48,516 nt of DNA from Candidatus Dojkabacteria bacterium (lineage in GTDB: Bacteria; Patescibacteriota; Dojkabacteria; J137), in assembly GCA_030950485.1 (NCBI GenBank), contig JAUZRK010000011.1:1-48516 (forward strand). The letters are read 5' to 3'. A model generated the notes under the pieces. It did not search any database. It had not been told where the DNA came from and saw nothing but the letters and a program-made list of their open reading frames with translations. The translations under genes and the position numbers were made by a program. Positions 18,412 through 27,240 of the stretch are shown in pieces. Numbering within the stretch: position 1 is the first letter of the stretch; each line of letters begins with the position of its first letter.

Positions 18412-20139
18412 CTATCTTAATAATTCCATAACCTCAGCTTCACTAATAACCTTAGAATCGCTCTCAGACCTCTTCTTATACTCGAAACCTCCATTCTCTA
18501 AGCTTCTACTACTTACAATAACTCTATGAGGGATTCCGATCAAATCAGCGTCTGCAAACTTCTCTCCTGGTCTAGTTTCAATTCGATCGTCCCATAATAC
18601 TTCAATACCCTTTTCAGTTAAAGAAGAGTAGAGCTCTTGGGCTTTTATGTAGGATTCATCAGACTCTGATTTTGCAATTGAGATTAAACTAACAGTATAA
18701 GGGGCTATAGATTCTGGCCAGATCATACCATTTTCATCATTATGTACTTCAATAGCTGTAGCAATTGTCCTAGCCATTCCTATTCCAAATGATCCCATAT
18801 AGTATTTTTCATCTTTACCATTATTATCTGTAAATCTTGCTCCTTTCATTTTATCTGAATAAAAGTAACCAAGATTAAATGTATTACCAACTTCAATTCC
18901 TTTCTTACCAATCAATTTTGATCCATCTTCACTTAAGAAACCATCTTCTGCTAGAGCAATATCAGCAGTAATTTCATGTTCAAAATCTCTACCATAATTA
19001 ACATTTCTAGAATCTGTAGTTTCTTCTTTTTGTCCACCTATAAAGTTCTTAACTGTTCTTAGTGAAGTATCTCCAACAAACATTACATGATCATAATCTT
19101 TGTAACCCCATGAATGTACATAACCACTTTTAGATCCGAATGAAGCAAGATCTTCATCTGTTGCATCTTCTAATAAACCAACCATATCTAAAACATGCTC
19201 TAATTTATTCTTGTTCACCTGCAGATCACCTCTAATTGTCGCAATTATAAGTTTTCCAGTAATTCGATTTTTATAAACAACGTTTTTTAAAAATCTAGAT
19301 GCAGGAAGTTTATAAAATTCAACATTATCATCCATTGTCCTTACATGATCAGGTTGTTCGAATATCTCAAATTCGACTACTTTATCCTCTGGATTAACAT
19401 CTTCTCTTTTGAATAATGCAATATCTTCATGAGCTATATATTTACCGTCTTCACTAACAAAGTATTTACCCTCACCAGTTTCAGACTCAATAATAAACTC
19501 ATGACAATACTCACCTCCGAAGTATCCATTATCAGCAGGTACTACTTCAACATCTAAACCTACTCGCTTAAAGATTTTTACATATGCATCTACAATTCTT
19601 TTATATTCAATTTCAAATTGTTCATTATTTTCAGTAAAAATATAAGAATCTTTCATTAAAAACTCTCTTGTTCTCATAAGTCCACCTTTAGATCTAAGTT
19701 CATCTCTAAATTTATATCCGAATTGATATATATGAATAGGAAGATCTTTATAAGAAATTTGAAATTTTCTAACAACATCTGTAAACATTTCCTCTCCAGT
19801 TCCTCCAGGTGTAAACATAGCCCCTCTTCTATCTTGAACAGTCATAAGTTCATATCCACCTGAGTTATCTCTATTTGTTTCCTGCCATAATTCAATTGGT
19901 TGTAATATTGGTATCAGCATTTTTTGAGCATCTATAGCTGCCATTTCTTCTTCAACAATTTTTACAAATTTATCCATAACCTTTTGTCCTAAAGGTAGGA
20001 AGAAGTATCTTCCGGCTACAGATTCTCTAATGAATCCTGCTTGTATTAAAAATTTGTGTGATGCAATAGTCGCATCAGATGGTACGTCTTTAATTGTTCT
20101 TCCGAATAGTCTTGAATATTTCATTTTTTTTGTTAACAA
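18412..20139 (-). CDS. proS: prolyl-tRNA synthetase
   Basis: Class II aaRS motifs: ESVAGRYFFLPLGQKVMDK, FKFRDELRSKGGLMRTREFLMKDSY-type region, GSFGIGMARTIATAIEVHNDENGMIWPESIAPY, WDDRIETRPGEKFADADLIGIPHRVIV. Confidence 0.97.
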   Translation of the reverse strand: MLTKKMKYSRLFGRTIKDVPSDATIASHKFLIQAGFIRESVAGRYFFLPLGQKVMDKFVKIVEEEMAAIDAQKMLIPILQPIELWQETNRDNSGGYELMTVQDRRGAMFTPGGTGEEMFTDVVRKFQISYKDLPIHIYQFGYKFRDELRSKGGLMRTREFLMKDSYIFTENNEQFEIEYKRIVDAYVKIFKRVGLDVEVVPADNGYFGGEYCHEFIIESETGEGKYFVSEDGKYIAHEDIALFKREDVNPEDKVVEFEIFEQPDHVRTMDDNVEFYKLPASRFLKNVVYKNRITGKLIIATIRGDLQVNKNKLEHVLDMVGLLEDATDEDLASFGSKSGYVHSWGYKDYDHVMFVGDTSLRTVKNFIGGQKEETTDSRNVNYGRDFEHEITADIALAEDGFLSEDGSKLIGKKGIEVGNTFNLGYFYSDKMKGARFTDNNGKDEKYYMGSFGIGMARTIATAIEVHNDENGMIWPESIAPYTVSLISIAKSESDESYIKAQELYSSLTEKGIEVLWDDRIETRPGEKFADADLIGIPHRVIVSSRSLENGGFEYKKRSESDSKVISEAEVMELLR

Positions 20140-20156
20140 ATTATTTAATTATTTTT

Positions 20157-20270
20157 AATCCCCTCCTTGGAGGGGTGGCCCAACTTGCTTGGGCCGGGGA
20201 GGGTTCACACTAATCGAAACAACCCACCTCCCCCTCGAAGACTCGGGTACTCATCCCAGGAGGAGATTAA
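20157..20270. repeat. GC-rich multi-hairpin palindromic element (REP/MITE-like)
   Basis: cccctccttggagggg, ggcccaacttgcttgggcc, and cctccccctcgaagactcgggtactcatcccaggagg in an otherwise AT-rich region. Confidence 0.6.
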
Positions 20271-20277
20271 AATACAC

Positions 20278-20520
20278 AAAAAACCTCACCCCTACATAAA
20301 ACGTAATACGTATAACGTAAAACTGTTATATAAGGATGAGGTTTCTAACCACACGTTACCACCTTAATTTTATAATTACATTACTGTAATTACCTTACTA
20401 ACCATCTCTATAATGACAATGGCTTCTATATTTTCTAGAATGAGTATAGTTTCTCACAAGAGTTAGGGCACTAAGCTTGTCCTCTTTCACTAGGAGGATA
20501 GGAAGTCCTCTTAATCGTGA
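20278..20520 (-). promoter_or_regulatory. T-box-like riboswitch leader of proS
   Basis: Minus strand: AAGGTGGTAACGTGTGG (RC of 20349-20365), antiterminator aagg...cctt, competing terminator aaacctcatcc (20334-20344)/ggggtgaggtttttt (20278-20292), putative Stem I base tcac-gatt-aagag/ctctt-gtga, putative Pro specifier CCT followed by A. Confidence 0.75.
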
Positions 20521-20698
20521 TACTTAGATAGATTATATTTTAATAATCTTAAATTTGCAAATGCTGAGATTGGCTTAAGTTAAATTAATAAAAATATATC
20601 ATGATAGAAGTAGATAAAAAAATTACAAATGATACTTAGATAGCTCTATACTAAATGATTATTATCAGCTAAGATAATATAAATACAAACACAATTTA

Positions 20699-21103
20699 AT
20701 GATTTTTTTACAACTACTCTTACAAGTCATTTTGATATTCTTTTCTGCTCAATTCGCTGAAAATATTGAAATAAATGATAATGAAGCAGGTGTCTATATC
20801 TTTTTCAATGTTGAAACAGAACCAGAATATATTGAAGAAATAGCTTTGAGCATTGAGAAAAACTATCCGAATATTGATGTTGAAATTACATCAGCAGAAG
20901 ATGCATATCTCCAGTACTACGATTATGCAAAAACAAATGGGTTATATGTTGCATTAGATGTATTAGATGATCAAAAAGAAAAGAAATTACCTCCGAGTAT
21001 AGATTTATTTAATTTAAGTGATGCTGACAAGAAAGATATAAGTGACTTTTTATCAAATCTAGGTTATAAATCTCAGATCAAAGAGATTAGTATTAATCAA
21101 TAA
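20699..21103 (+). CDS. secreted/anchored protein homologous to FtsX extracellular domain
   Basis: N-terminal hydrophobic segment; GVYIFFNVE...ITSAEDAYLQYYDYA...VLDDQKEKKLPPSIDL aligns with FtsX NIIVFFDVG...FTSEDDAYALYSDYA...VLIEKEEKKLPSSLDI. Confidence 0.75.
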   Translation: MIFLQLLLQVILIFFSAQFAENIEINDNEAGVYIFFNVETEPEYIEEIALSIEKNYPNIDVEITSAEDAYLQYYDYAKTNGLYVALDVLDDQKEKKLPPSIDLFNLSDADKKDISDFLSNLGYKSQIKEISINQ

Positions 21104-21128
21104 ATTTTGTAATTAATGTTTATTCTCT

Positions 21129-21857
21129 CTACCACAACAAATTCACAAAATTAAAATTCTCTACGAAATCTTCTCCATCTTTAAATGATCCCATAATTCC
21201 ATTTACAGTATCTTCATCAAATTGGCTTTTATGTTCTCTCATTGAGTCTTTCTTAATCTCAGTAATCTCATTTATGTTTAATTTAAAATTACAGTCTTTC
21301 TCATCTGAAAAAAGAAGATTAAAACACGAATGAGGTTCTAGCCCTTCATCATAATGTTATGGAAAGAAGGAAGTATCTCTTGAAAATGGATAGACAGAAT
21401 CCATAACGGCTTCTCCAACTTTTCTATGACCCCTATGTTGAACGAAGTAACCAGATTTGTCGTAAGTCATTGTGTAATTTACTGAAGGTTCATGGGTTCC
21501 GACTAAATCTGCTTTATACTTTCTAATATATTTTAAGATTTCACCGATTAACTCATAGTTACTTTCAAACTCTCCGTCATTATGTTCTAAACAATGAATA
21601 TTTTCTTCTTTTACGCCTAATACTTTTAATGCATTTATTTCTTCAGCCTTTCTTGTTTTAGCAAGTTCCTCTTCAGTTATTTTATTTTCTCGACTTCCTC
21701 TAGCGCCATTAGTAACAGTAACTACAGCAACATTTTTATTATCTTGTCTTAATTTATATATTAGACCAGCGAAAAACACAATTACGTCATCAGGATGGGC
21801 TGTTACAAAAAAGAAATTGTTTTTATTTTCTATGAGATTTACATATGAATTATTCAT
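21129..21857 (-). pseudogene. PIG-L/LmbE-family deacetylase with in-frame TAA (21357-21359)
   Basis: FVTAHPDDVIVFFAGLI, TNGARGS; after the stop the same frame continues HYDEGLEPHSCFNLLFSDEKDCN...ENFNFVNLLW. Confidence 0.8.
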
Positions 21858-21862
21858 ATTAT

Positions 21863-22774
21863 TTATATATTAATAAAAAAATTATTTATGTAATTTATTT
21901 CTATATTATTCCAATTAGATTTTGGAATATTTTTAATTATCCAACTAAACTTTCCCACTGCTATGAATAGTGCTTCAGAACGAATATGTTCCATATAATT
22001 GTCATCTAATTTAGTGACATTTAGATAGCCTTCAAGTAGATATTTAAGTGATTCTTCTCCATCGTACAAATAATTATGAGCCAGATCATAATAAATGCTT
22101 CCAACTCTTACATCTCCAAAGTCTATTATCCCGGTATAAGTATCATCGCTATAGTAAACGCTTGATATGTCAAAATCTCCATGAGCTAAATGCCCAGTTG
22201 TGTATTCAGAGAAAACCTTATTGCTTGTGTTAATTTTATTGATATATTGACTACTCTTACCATTTAAAAGGCCTTCATTAATTATTGAATTAAACCTTTT
22301 TTCTAACCCGCTAAAATGAAAATCTTGGTAAGTTTTATAATTGGCTATAATAATTTCTTCATTTATAGATTCTATCCAGCTGAATCCATTAACTTTAAAA
22401 CTATTTATTATTGCAAGATCTTCACCTGCTTTATTTAAAACTTTTCTCTTTATATTCTGATCTTTAGTATAAAGTGGCTCACCTTTTATTTCAGTGACAA
22501 TCATGTAGGGACTTCCAAATCTGCCACTGTCTGTCTCATAGTAGATTACTTCTGGCACCTTTACTTTTTGCTCATTTAATAAGTTATAGATCTCTATTTC
22601 TGAAATCAAAGCCTTAATATTCTCTTGTTGTTGTATTCGAAGATAAAATACTGAAGAATCTGAAAATATTCTAAATACATTTGTAGATACACCTTCTTCG
22701 ACTGTTTCAACCTTATCAATATATTTAAATATGTTTAATTCTAATAACTCTCTCTTTATATCTTCTGGGGTCAT
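21863..22774 (-). CDS. aminoglycoside phosphotransferase (APH)-family protein
   Basis: LAHGDFDISSVYYSDDTYTGIIDFGDVRVGSIYYDLA. Confidence 0.8.
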   Translation of the reverse strand: MTPEDIKRELLELNIFKYIDKVETVEEGVSTNVFRIFSDSSVFYLRIQQQENIKALISEIEIYNLLNEQKVKVPEVIYYETDSGRFGSPYMIVTEIKGEPLYTKDQNIKRKVLNKAGEDLAIINSFKVNGFSWIESINEEIIIANYKTYQDFHFSGLEKRFNSIINEGLLNGKSSQYINKINTSNKVFSEYTTGHLAHGDFDISSVYYSDDTYTGIIDFGDVRVGSIYYDLAHNYLYDGEESLKYLLEGYLNVTKLDDNYMEHIRSEALFIAVGKFSWIIKNIPKSNWNNIEINYINNFFINI

Positions 22775-22775
22775 T

Positions 22776-24035
22776 TTAAAAATACTTATCGACTTCGAAA
22801 ACTCCAGCTCTTATCGATAGCCATAAATTATTTCGTGTAGCAAAAGAAGCTATAAGTGAAGATAATTTCAATTTATAGTTAGGGCTATAGATATTAGAAG
22901 ATCGATGTGTTTTTACTTCACCTTCTGGGGAATATAAAATTGATTGACTGCCAATTAAAACTATATGAAAATTATTTTCAATCGAAAACCTTTTTAATTT
23001 ACCTTCGCCATTAGAGGCTTTACTGTCTTTAAACATATTAACTAAGTCTTTTCGATCTAAAATCAAAACCTTGTTTTCAACATTTCGAATCTTTTCTATA
23101 TCTAAGTAATCAATTATATCTCCGTTAATAACATAAGTTTTATTACAGAACTCACTTAATATATATTCCAAACTGGCTTTAGAAATAATTGAATATTCAG
23201 TATCTAAAAGCATTATTGAATCATTCATTTCCAAACTGATCTCTAGATCTCTAATATCAACATTTTCTTTAGATTTAGTTAGATATCTTTGATTAAAAGC
23301 AAAAAGTTTATTCTTTACAAGATAGTTTTTTGAAAAATTTTTAACAATTTCAAACCCGCCGCTATCTTCTTTTATAACTAACATGTTACCGTTTTTGCTT
23401 TTGTGAGAACTGCTATTAGGCTTCTTTAATGCATTAACATCACCAGGACCTACAATCATCTCATATTCTCCAGGATAGTTAATTCCAATAACTTCTGCAT
23501 CTTCAGTCTTTGGGTAATTAATAGAGATTACATTCTTTGGTTTATAGTGTGGGGTATTAACATCAAGTGCAATAATTGGCTTTTTATAATGAGAAATTTT
23601 TTTAATTACATCTCTAAATCTTTTATTCAATTTTTCGCCTTTTAAGCCCGTCCCTACTAATGATTCAATAATAACATCAGAATTTTCTATATCTTTAGCA
23701 TACGCATCTTGAATGAAGTTGATATTTTTTAGTTTTACTAATTTAGCTAATAGTAAATTTATAACGGGTTCTTCTACTAGATTGCTTCTTCCAATAAGAT
23801 AAGTATTTATTTCTAGATCTTTATTACCTTTAGCTAGAGCTATAGCAGTTGCAATTCCGTCAGCTCCGTTTCCACCAAGGCCACAAATTATGCTAATAGT
23901 ATTAATTTTTTTAGATGATTCAATTATCTTCTCAGAAAACTTAACACCTGCTTTAATATAATACTTCTCTAGATCGATACCATAGAAAGTAAAGTTCTCA
24001 TTTAAGATCTTTGACCTTATCTTGTCATCAATCAT
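22776..24035 (-). CDS. Nnr-like NAD(P)H-hydrate repair protein with divergent C-terminal dehydratase half
   Basis: IICGLGGNGADGIATA, DVIIESLVGTGLKG, PIIALDVNTPH; two-half architecture. Confidence 0.7.
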   Translation of the reverse strand: MIDDKIRSKILNENFTFYGIDLEKYYIKAGVKFSEKIIESSKKINTISIICGLGGNGADGIATAIALAKGNKDLEINTYLIGRSNLVEEPVINLLLAKLVKLKNINFIQDAYAKDIENSDVIIESLVGTGLKGEKLNKRFRDVIKKISHYKKPIIALDVNTPHYKPKNVISINYPKTEDAEVIGINYPGEYEMIVGPGDVNALKKPNSSSHKSKNGNMLVIKEDSGGFEIVKNFSKNYLVKNKLFAFNQRYLTKSKENVDIRDLEISLEMNDSIMLLDTEYSIISKASLEYILSEFCNKTYVINGDIIDYLDIEKIRNVENKVLILDRKDLVNMFKDSKASNGEGKLKRFSIENNFHIVLIGSQSILYSPEGEVKTHRSSNIYSPNYKLKLSSLIASFATRNNLWLSIRAGVFEVDKYF

Positions 24036-24056
24036 ATTAATTTAAAGAATTACTAA

Positions 24057-25094
24057 TTAGTTTAAGCTTCTGACTTTGTTAAGAGTTAATGCTCCAAATC
24101 CCAATGAAATTATAATTATATGAGAAATGAACCAGATTAATCCTCCAACTCCAGGAATGAATACTACTATTGAGAAAAATACAGTAGTTAGTAGAGTTCC
24201 AACAATAAGAGGTAATAATCTACCGCTTTCATTTCTCCCCATTTTAACTAATAACATTCTACCAACTAAATATCTAAAGTAAGTCTGTGTTAGCATTATT
24301 GAAATGAAGAATAATAATGTTAAGAATGCGAATAATTTAATTCCAACTATGCTGATTAATAAAACAATTGCTATTGGTACGCTTAAAGCCAATAGAACAA
24401 ATCCTATTCCAATTGATTTAAGATAATGTTTCTTTATTGTTATAAGTGTAGCTTCAGTAAATACAGGGAAGAATCTTAGTATAAAATATGAAACTAAGAT
24501 TGATGCGAGAAACATTACTACTGCAAAAATAAAACCCACTACTCCAGTAGAACCAGAAAATCCTTTTTCAGCTACAACGTAAGTATCCATATACTTATTT
24601 ATTTCTTCTTCAGCGTCTCTTAAATCAGTTGGGTTATCATCAGCATTTCTAACTTCTTTTCTTACATTTAGGATTTCTTCCCCTAGAATTCTTGTCTGAT
24701 CAGATATATAAACTTCATCCGCTATTATTGTAAGATCTCCTGCAATAATTTCTGAGTTAATATAAACTTTTGCACCAACTATTCTTACATCTCCTCCAAA
24801 AACACTTCCATTAACTACGATATATCCTCCTCCTAAAAACAAATCTCCTTGAATATTTTCATTTACTAAAATCTTTCGACCAAGACTTATCATATTGTCT
24901 TCAATAGGCGCATTAGTTACTACCTCATTGTTTATGGTTATTAAATCACCTTCTACTCTTTCATTTACCTCTAAATATTCATCTCCATTATATCTATTTC
25001 CAGTTTCTGTAACTTTATCATCAGCAAATATGGGGCTTATTGTAATGCTTAGTACAAAACTTATTGTTAAAATTGCTACTAGTATTTTTTTCAT
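24057..25094 (-). CDS. membrane protein with signal peptide and polymer-forming (bactofilin-like) repeats
   Basis: N-terminal signal; VNERVEGDLITINNE...NENIQGDLFLGGGYIVVNGSVFGGDVRIVGAKVYINSEIIAGDLTIIADEVYI; C-terminal TMs. Confidence 0.65.
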   Translation of the reverse strand: MKKILVAILTISFVLSITISPIFADDKVTETGNRYNGDEYLEVNERVEGDLITINNEVVTNAPIEDNMISLGRKILVNENIQGDLFLGGGYIVVNGSVFGGDVRIVGAKVYINSEIIAGDLTIIADEVYISDQTRILGEEILNVRKEVRNADDNPTDLRDAEEEINKYMDTYVVAEKGFSGSTGVVGFIFAVVMFLASILVSYFILRFFPVFTEATLITIKKHYLKSIGIGFVLLALSVPIAIVLLISIVGIKLFAFLTLLFFISIMLTQTYFRYLVGRMLLVKMGRNESGRLLPLIVGTLLTTVFFSIVVFIPGVGGLIWFISHIIIISLGFGALTLNKVRSLN

Positions 25095-25181
25095 GAATTT
25101 TAATTTAATTATATTTATATATGATTATTATATTCTAAAATATAAAATTTTGTTTATATATTTTCGTATCGAACACTATTT

Positions 25182-25757
25182 CTAAATAGTAATAACTATT
25201 TCTTCTTCTACTTTTTTACCATTTATAAACAGAATAGCTTTGATTTTATTAGTTCCTGGTTTTAAATTTATCTCAAGGTTACTTGGATTTGAAGGACTAA
25301 TTTCATATTCAAATTCAGTACTAACTCTTGTATTTTCAATAACCCAGCTAATATCTAATTTAAAATTTTGATCTCCTCCCCATTCAATATCTTCTACTAA
25401 AGGTGTGGCTGACAAAATATATAGATTAGTATTTTTATCAATTAATTTTGAATCAATCTTAATTGAAAACTCTGAATTTGCATTAATTTCTACTATATCT
25501 GTAGAATCACTATTTTGTCCTACATATAAAGTTATACTTCCAGCACCAATTAATGCTGCAAATGCAATTAATCCTAGAGGTTTACCCAAAAAACCATACT
25601 TGGGTCTTTTCAAGTCTTTGATTTTCCTATTTTGAAGAATTACTATAGATATTAAAACTATTATAAGAATAGCCGCTATAAAAAATATAGCAATATTTGA
25701 ATTACTATTATTAGTAGTATTTGTAGTTTCTTCTATAGTACTGATTTCTGTATCCAT
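25182..25757 (-). CDS. hypothetical two-TM protein with extracytoplasmic beta-rich tail
   Basis: ORF, abuts 25758 gene. Confidence 0.55.
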   Translation of the reverse strand: MDTEISTIEETTNTTNNSNSNIAIFFIAAILIIVLISIVILQNRKIKDLKRPKYGFLGKPLGLIAFAALIGAGSITLYVGQNSDSTDIVEINANSEFSIKIDSKLIDKNTNLYILSATPLVEDIEWGGDQNFKLDISWVIENTRVSTEFEYEISPSNPSNLEINLKPGTNKIKAILFINGKKVEEEIVITI

Positions 25758-26465
25758 TTAGTTTAGGATTAAGTTTGTTATAAAACTTTCGAATTCAACT
25801 ACATCATTTGAATTTGAATCTTTATTAATTAAATCATAAATTCCTGAGCTGACACATAGTGATTCTTCACATATGTAAGACTGAGCAATTACTGTTGTTT
25901 CAATATCATCTTCATCTGTATCAAGTATTCCTTCATCCAGGATAAATGTTTCTTGAGATATAAGAATTGATCCATTTTCGAACAAAGTAGCTTCCTTTTG
26001 ATTTTCAAAATCATCAGAATACTGAGTAAAGACTATAGGTCCGTTTGTACTTAAATAATAATTTTTATCTGAATTTAAATTACCAATATAATAGATATCA
26101 CAACTATCTGATTTTGTAATATCAAAAATTTTACAAATATAATTTTCTGAGATTCTGCCAAAAAATGCTTTCTCTATAAAATAGCCTTCTGGAAGAGCCA
26201 CTAATTTACCATCAATATTAATATTCTTTGCACCAGTCTCTACAGGAATGTAACTTAATTTATCATTAATAGTTAAATTCTCAACCTGAGGGTTTATTTC
26301 TTCTTTATCATTTTCGACAAGAGTATCTTTTGAATCTCTAGAAGTAAAGTCTATAGTTATTAAGCCTCCTATTATTACAAATAATATAATTGCAAAAAAA
26401 AGAACTCCAAAGTAAACAATTCTATCCAATTTTTTATCCTCGATTTGTTTTGTATTTTTATTCAT
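25758..26465 (-). CDS. hypothetical membrane-anchored protein
   Basis: ORF with N-terminal TM. Confidence 0.55.
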   Translation of the reverse strand: MNKNTKQIEDKKLDRIVYFGVLFFAIILFVIIGGLITIDFTSRDSKDTLVENDKEEINPQVENLTINDKLSYIPVETGAKNINIDGKLVALPEGYFIEKAFFGRISENYICKIFDITKSDSCDIYYIGNLNSDKNYYLSTNGPIVFTQYSDDFENQKEATLFENGSILISQETFILDEGILDTDEDDIETTVIAQSYICEESLCVSSGIYDLINKDSNSNDVVEFESFITNLILN

Positions 26466-26520
26466 ATATTAAAATTATGATAATATAAGTATAGTACAAA
26501 TAAGATTTTAGATAAAACGT

Positions 26521-26787
26521 TTGAACTCAACAAAACTATTAAAAAAGCTAGAGAAAAGAGATATTGAACTTGCACCAATAGATAAGGAAACGGCTGATAA
26601 AATTAAAGATATCGTAAGGCTAACAGACTCGAATGCTATGACTGTTATAAATGAGGCAGTTAAAATTCTTGAGAAAGCTCTAGGAAGAGAATTAATCTTA
26701 AGAAAGCCTGATTCAAAATGGGATATAAAAATAAACAAGTATACTAAATTCAAAACTATTTCAGATGTAGAACCAAATAAAGAATAG
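26521..26787 (+). CDS. hypothetical small protein (possible RHH-like)
   Basis: TTG-start ORF; helical DSNAMTVINEAVKILEKAL segment. Confidence 0.45.
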   Translation: MNSTKLLKKLEKRDIELAPIDKETADKIKDIVRLTDSNAMTVINEAVKILEKALGRELILRKPDSKWDIKINKYTKFKTISDVEPNKE

Positions 26788-26860
26788 TGAAATTAATGAA
26801 AAAGAAGAAAGTATTAACTTTGGACTAATATGTGTCGAAGATCTTGAGGATGATGATGAC

Positions 26861-27208
26861 ATGCCAGATCCAAACGAGATAGAAGAAGATTATAATGATG
26901 ACTTGAATTATGACGATGGTTTTGAAGATGGAATAAGTTTAAATCCTACTTTTAATTCGGATAAGTCAGATGAGACAATTATAAGAAAAAGAGAGGATAC
27001 TAGAAGTACGCTTGCTATTATATATACTCTCGCAATATTCAGCGTTTTCTTTTTAGGAACGCTTATAGCGGTCGTTGATGGCTTAAATAGAGATGTTAGT
27101 ATTATTGATAATTTAAAGGAAATAATTCCACTAATATCAGGAGTGTTCCTTGGGAGTTTAGGATTTGTACTTGGTTACTACTTTAGAAAAGGTGAAGATG
27201 ATAAATAA
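26861..27208 (+). CDS. hypothetical acidic membrane protein
   Basis: ORF with two TM segments; frame is open upstream to ~26771. Confidence 0.5.
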   Translation: MPDPNEIEEDYNDDLNYDDGFEDGISLNPTFNSDKSDETIIRKREDTRSTLAIIYTLAIFSVFFLGTLIAVVDGLNRDVSIIDNLKEIIPLISGVFLGSLGFVLGYYFRKGEDDK

Positions 27209-27238
27209 GGGCAGATAAGAAATCTGCCCTTATTAAAT
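27206..27238. terminator. bidirectional terminator
   Basis: aagggcagat aagaa atctgccctt between convergent genes. Confidence 0.75.
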
Positions 27239-27240
27239 TA

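Noticed and set aside
20167-20367. ORF 20167-20367 (+)
   Set aside because: Lies over the GC-rich palindrome and T-box leader; translation is compositionally odd
20401-20640. RNase P RNA or tmRNA in the gap before proS
   Set aside because: No diagnostic core motifs; the segment is better explained as a T-box leader
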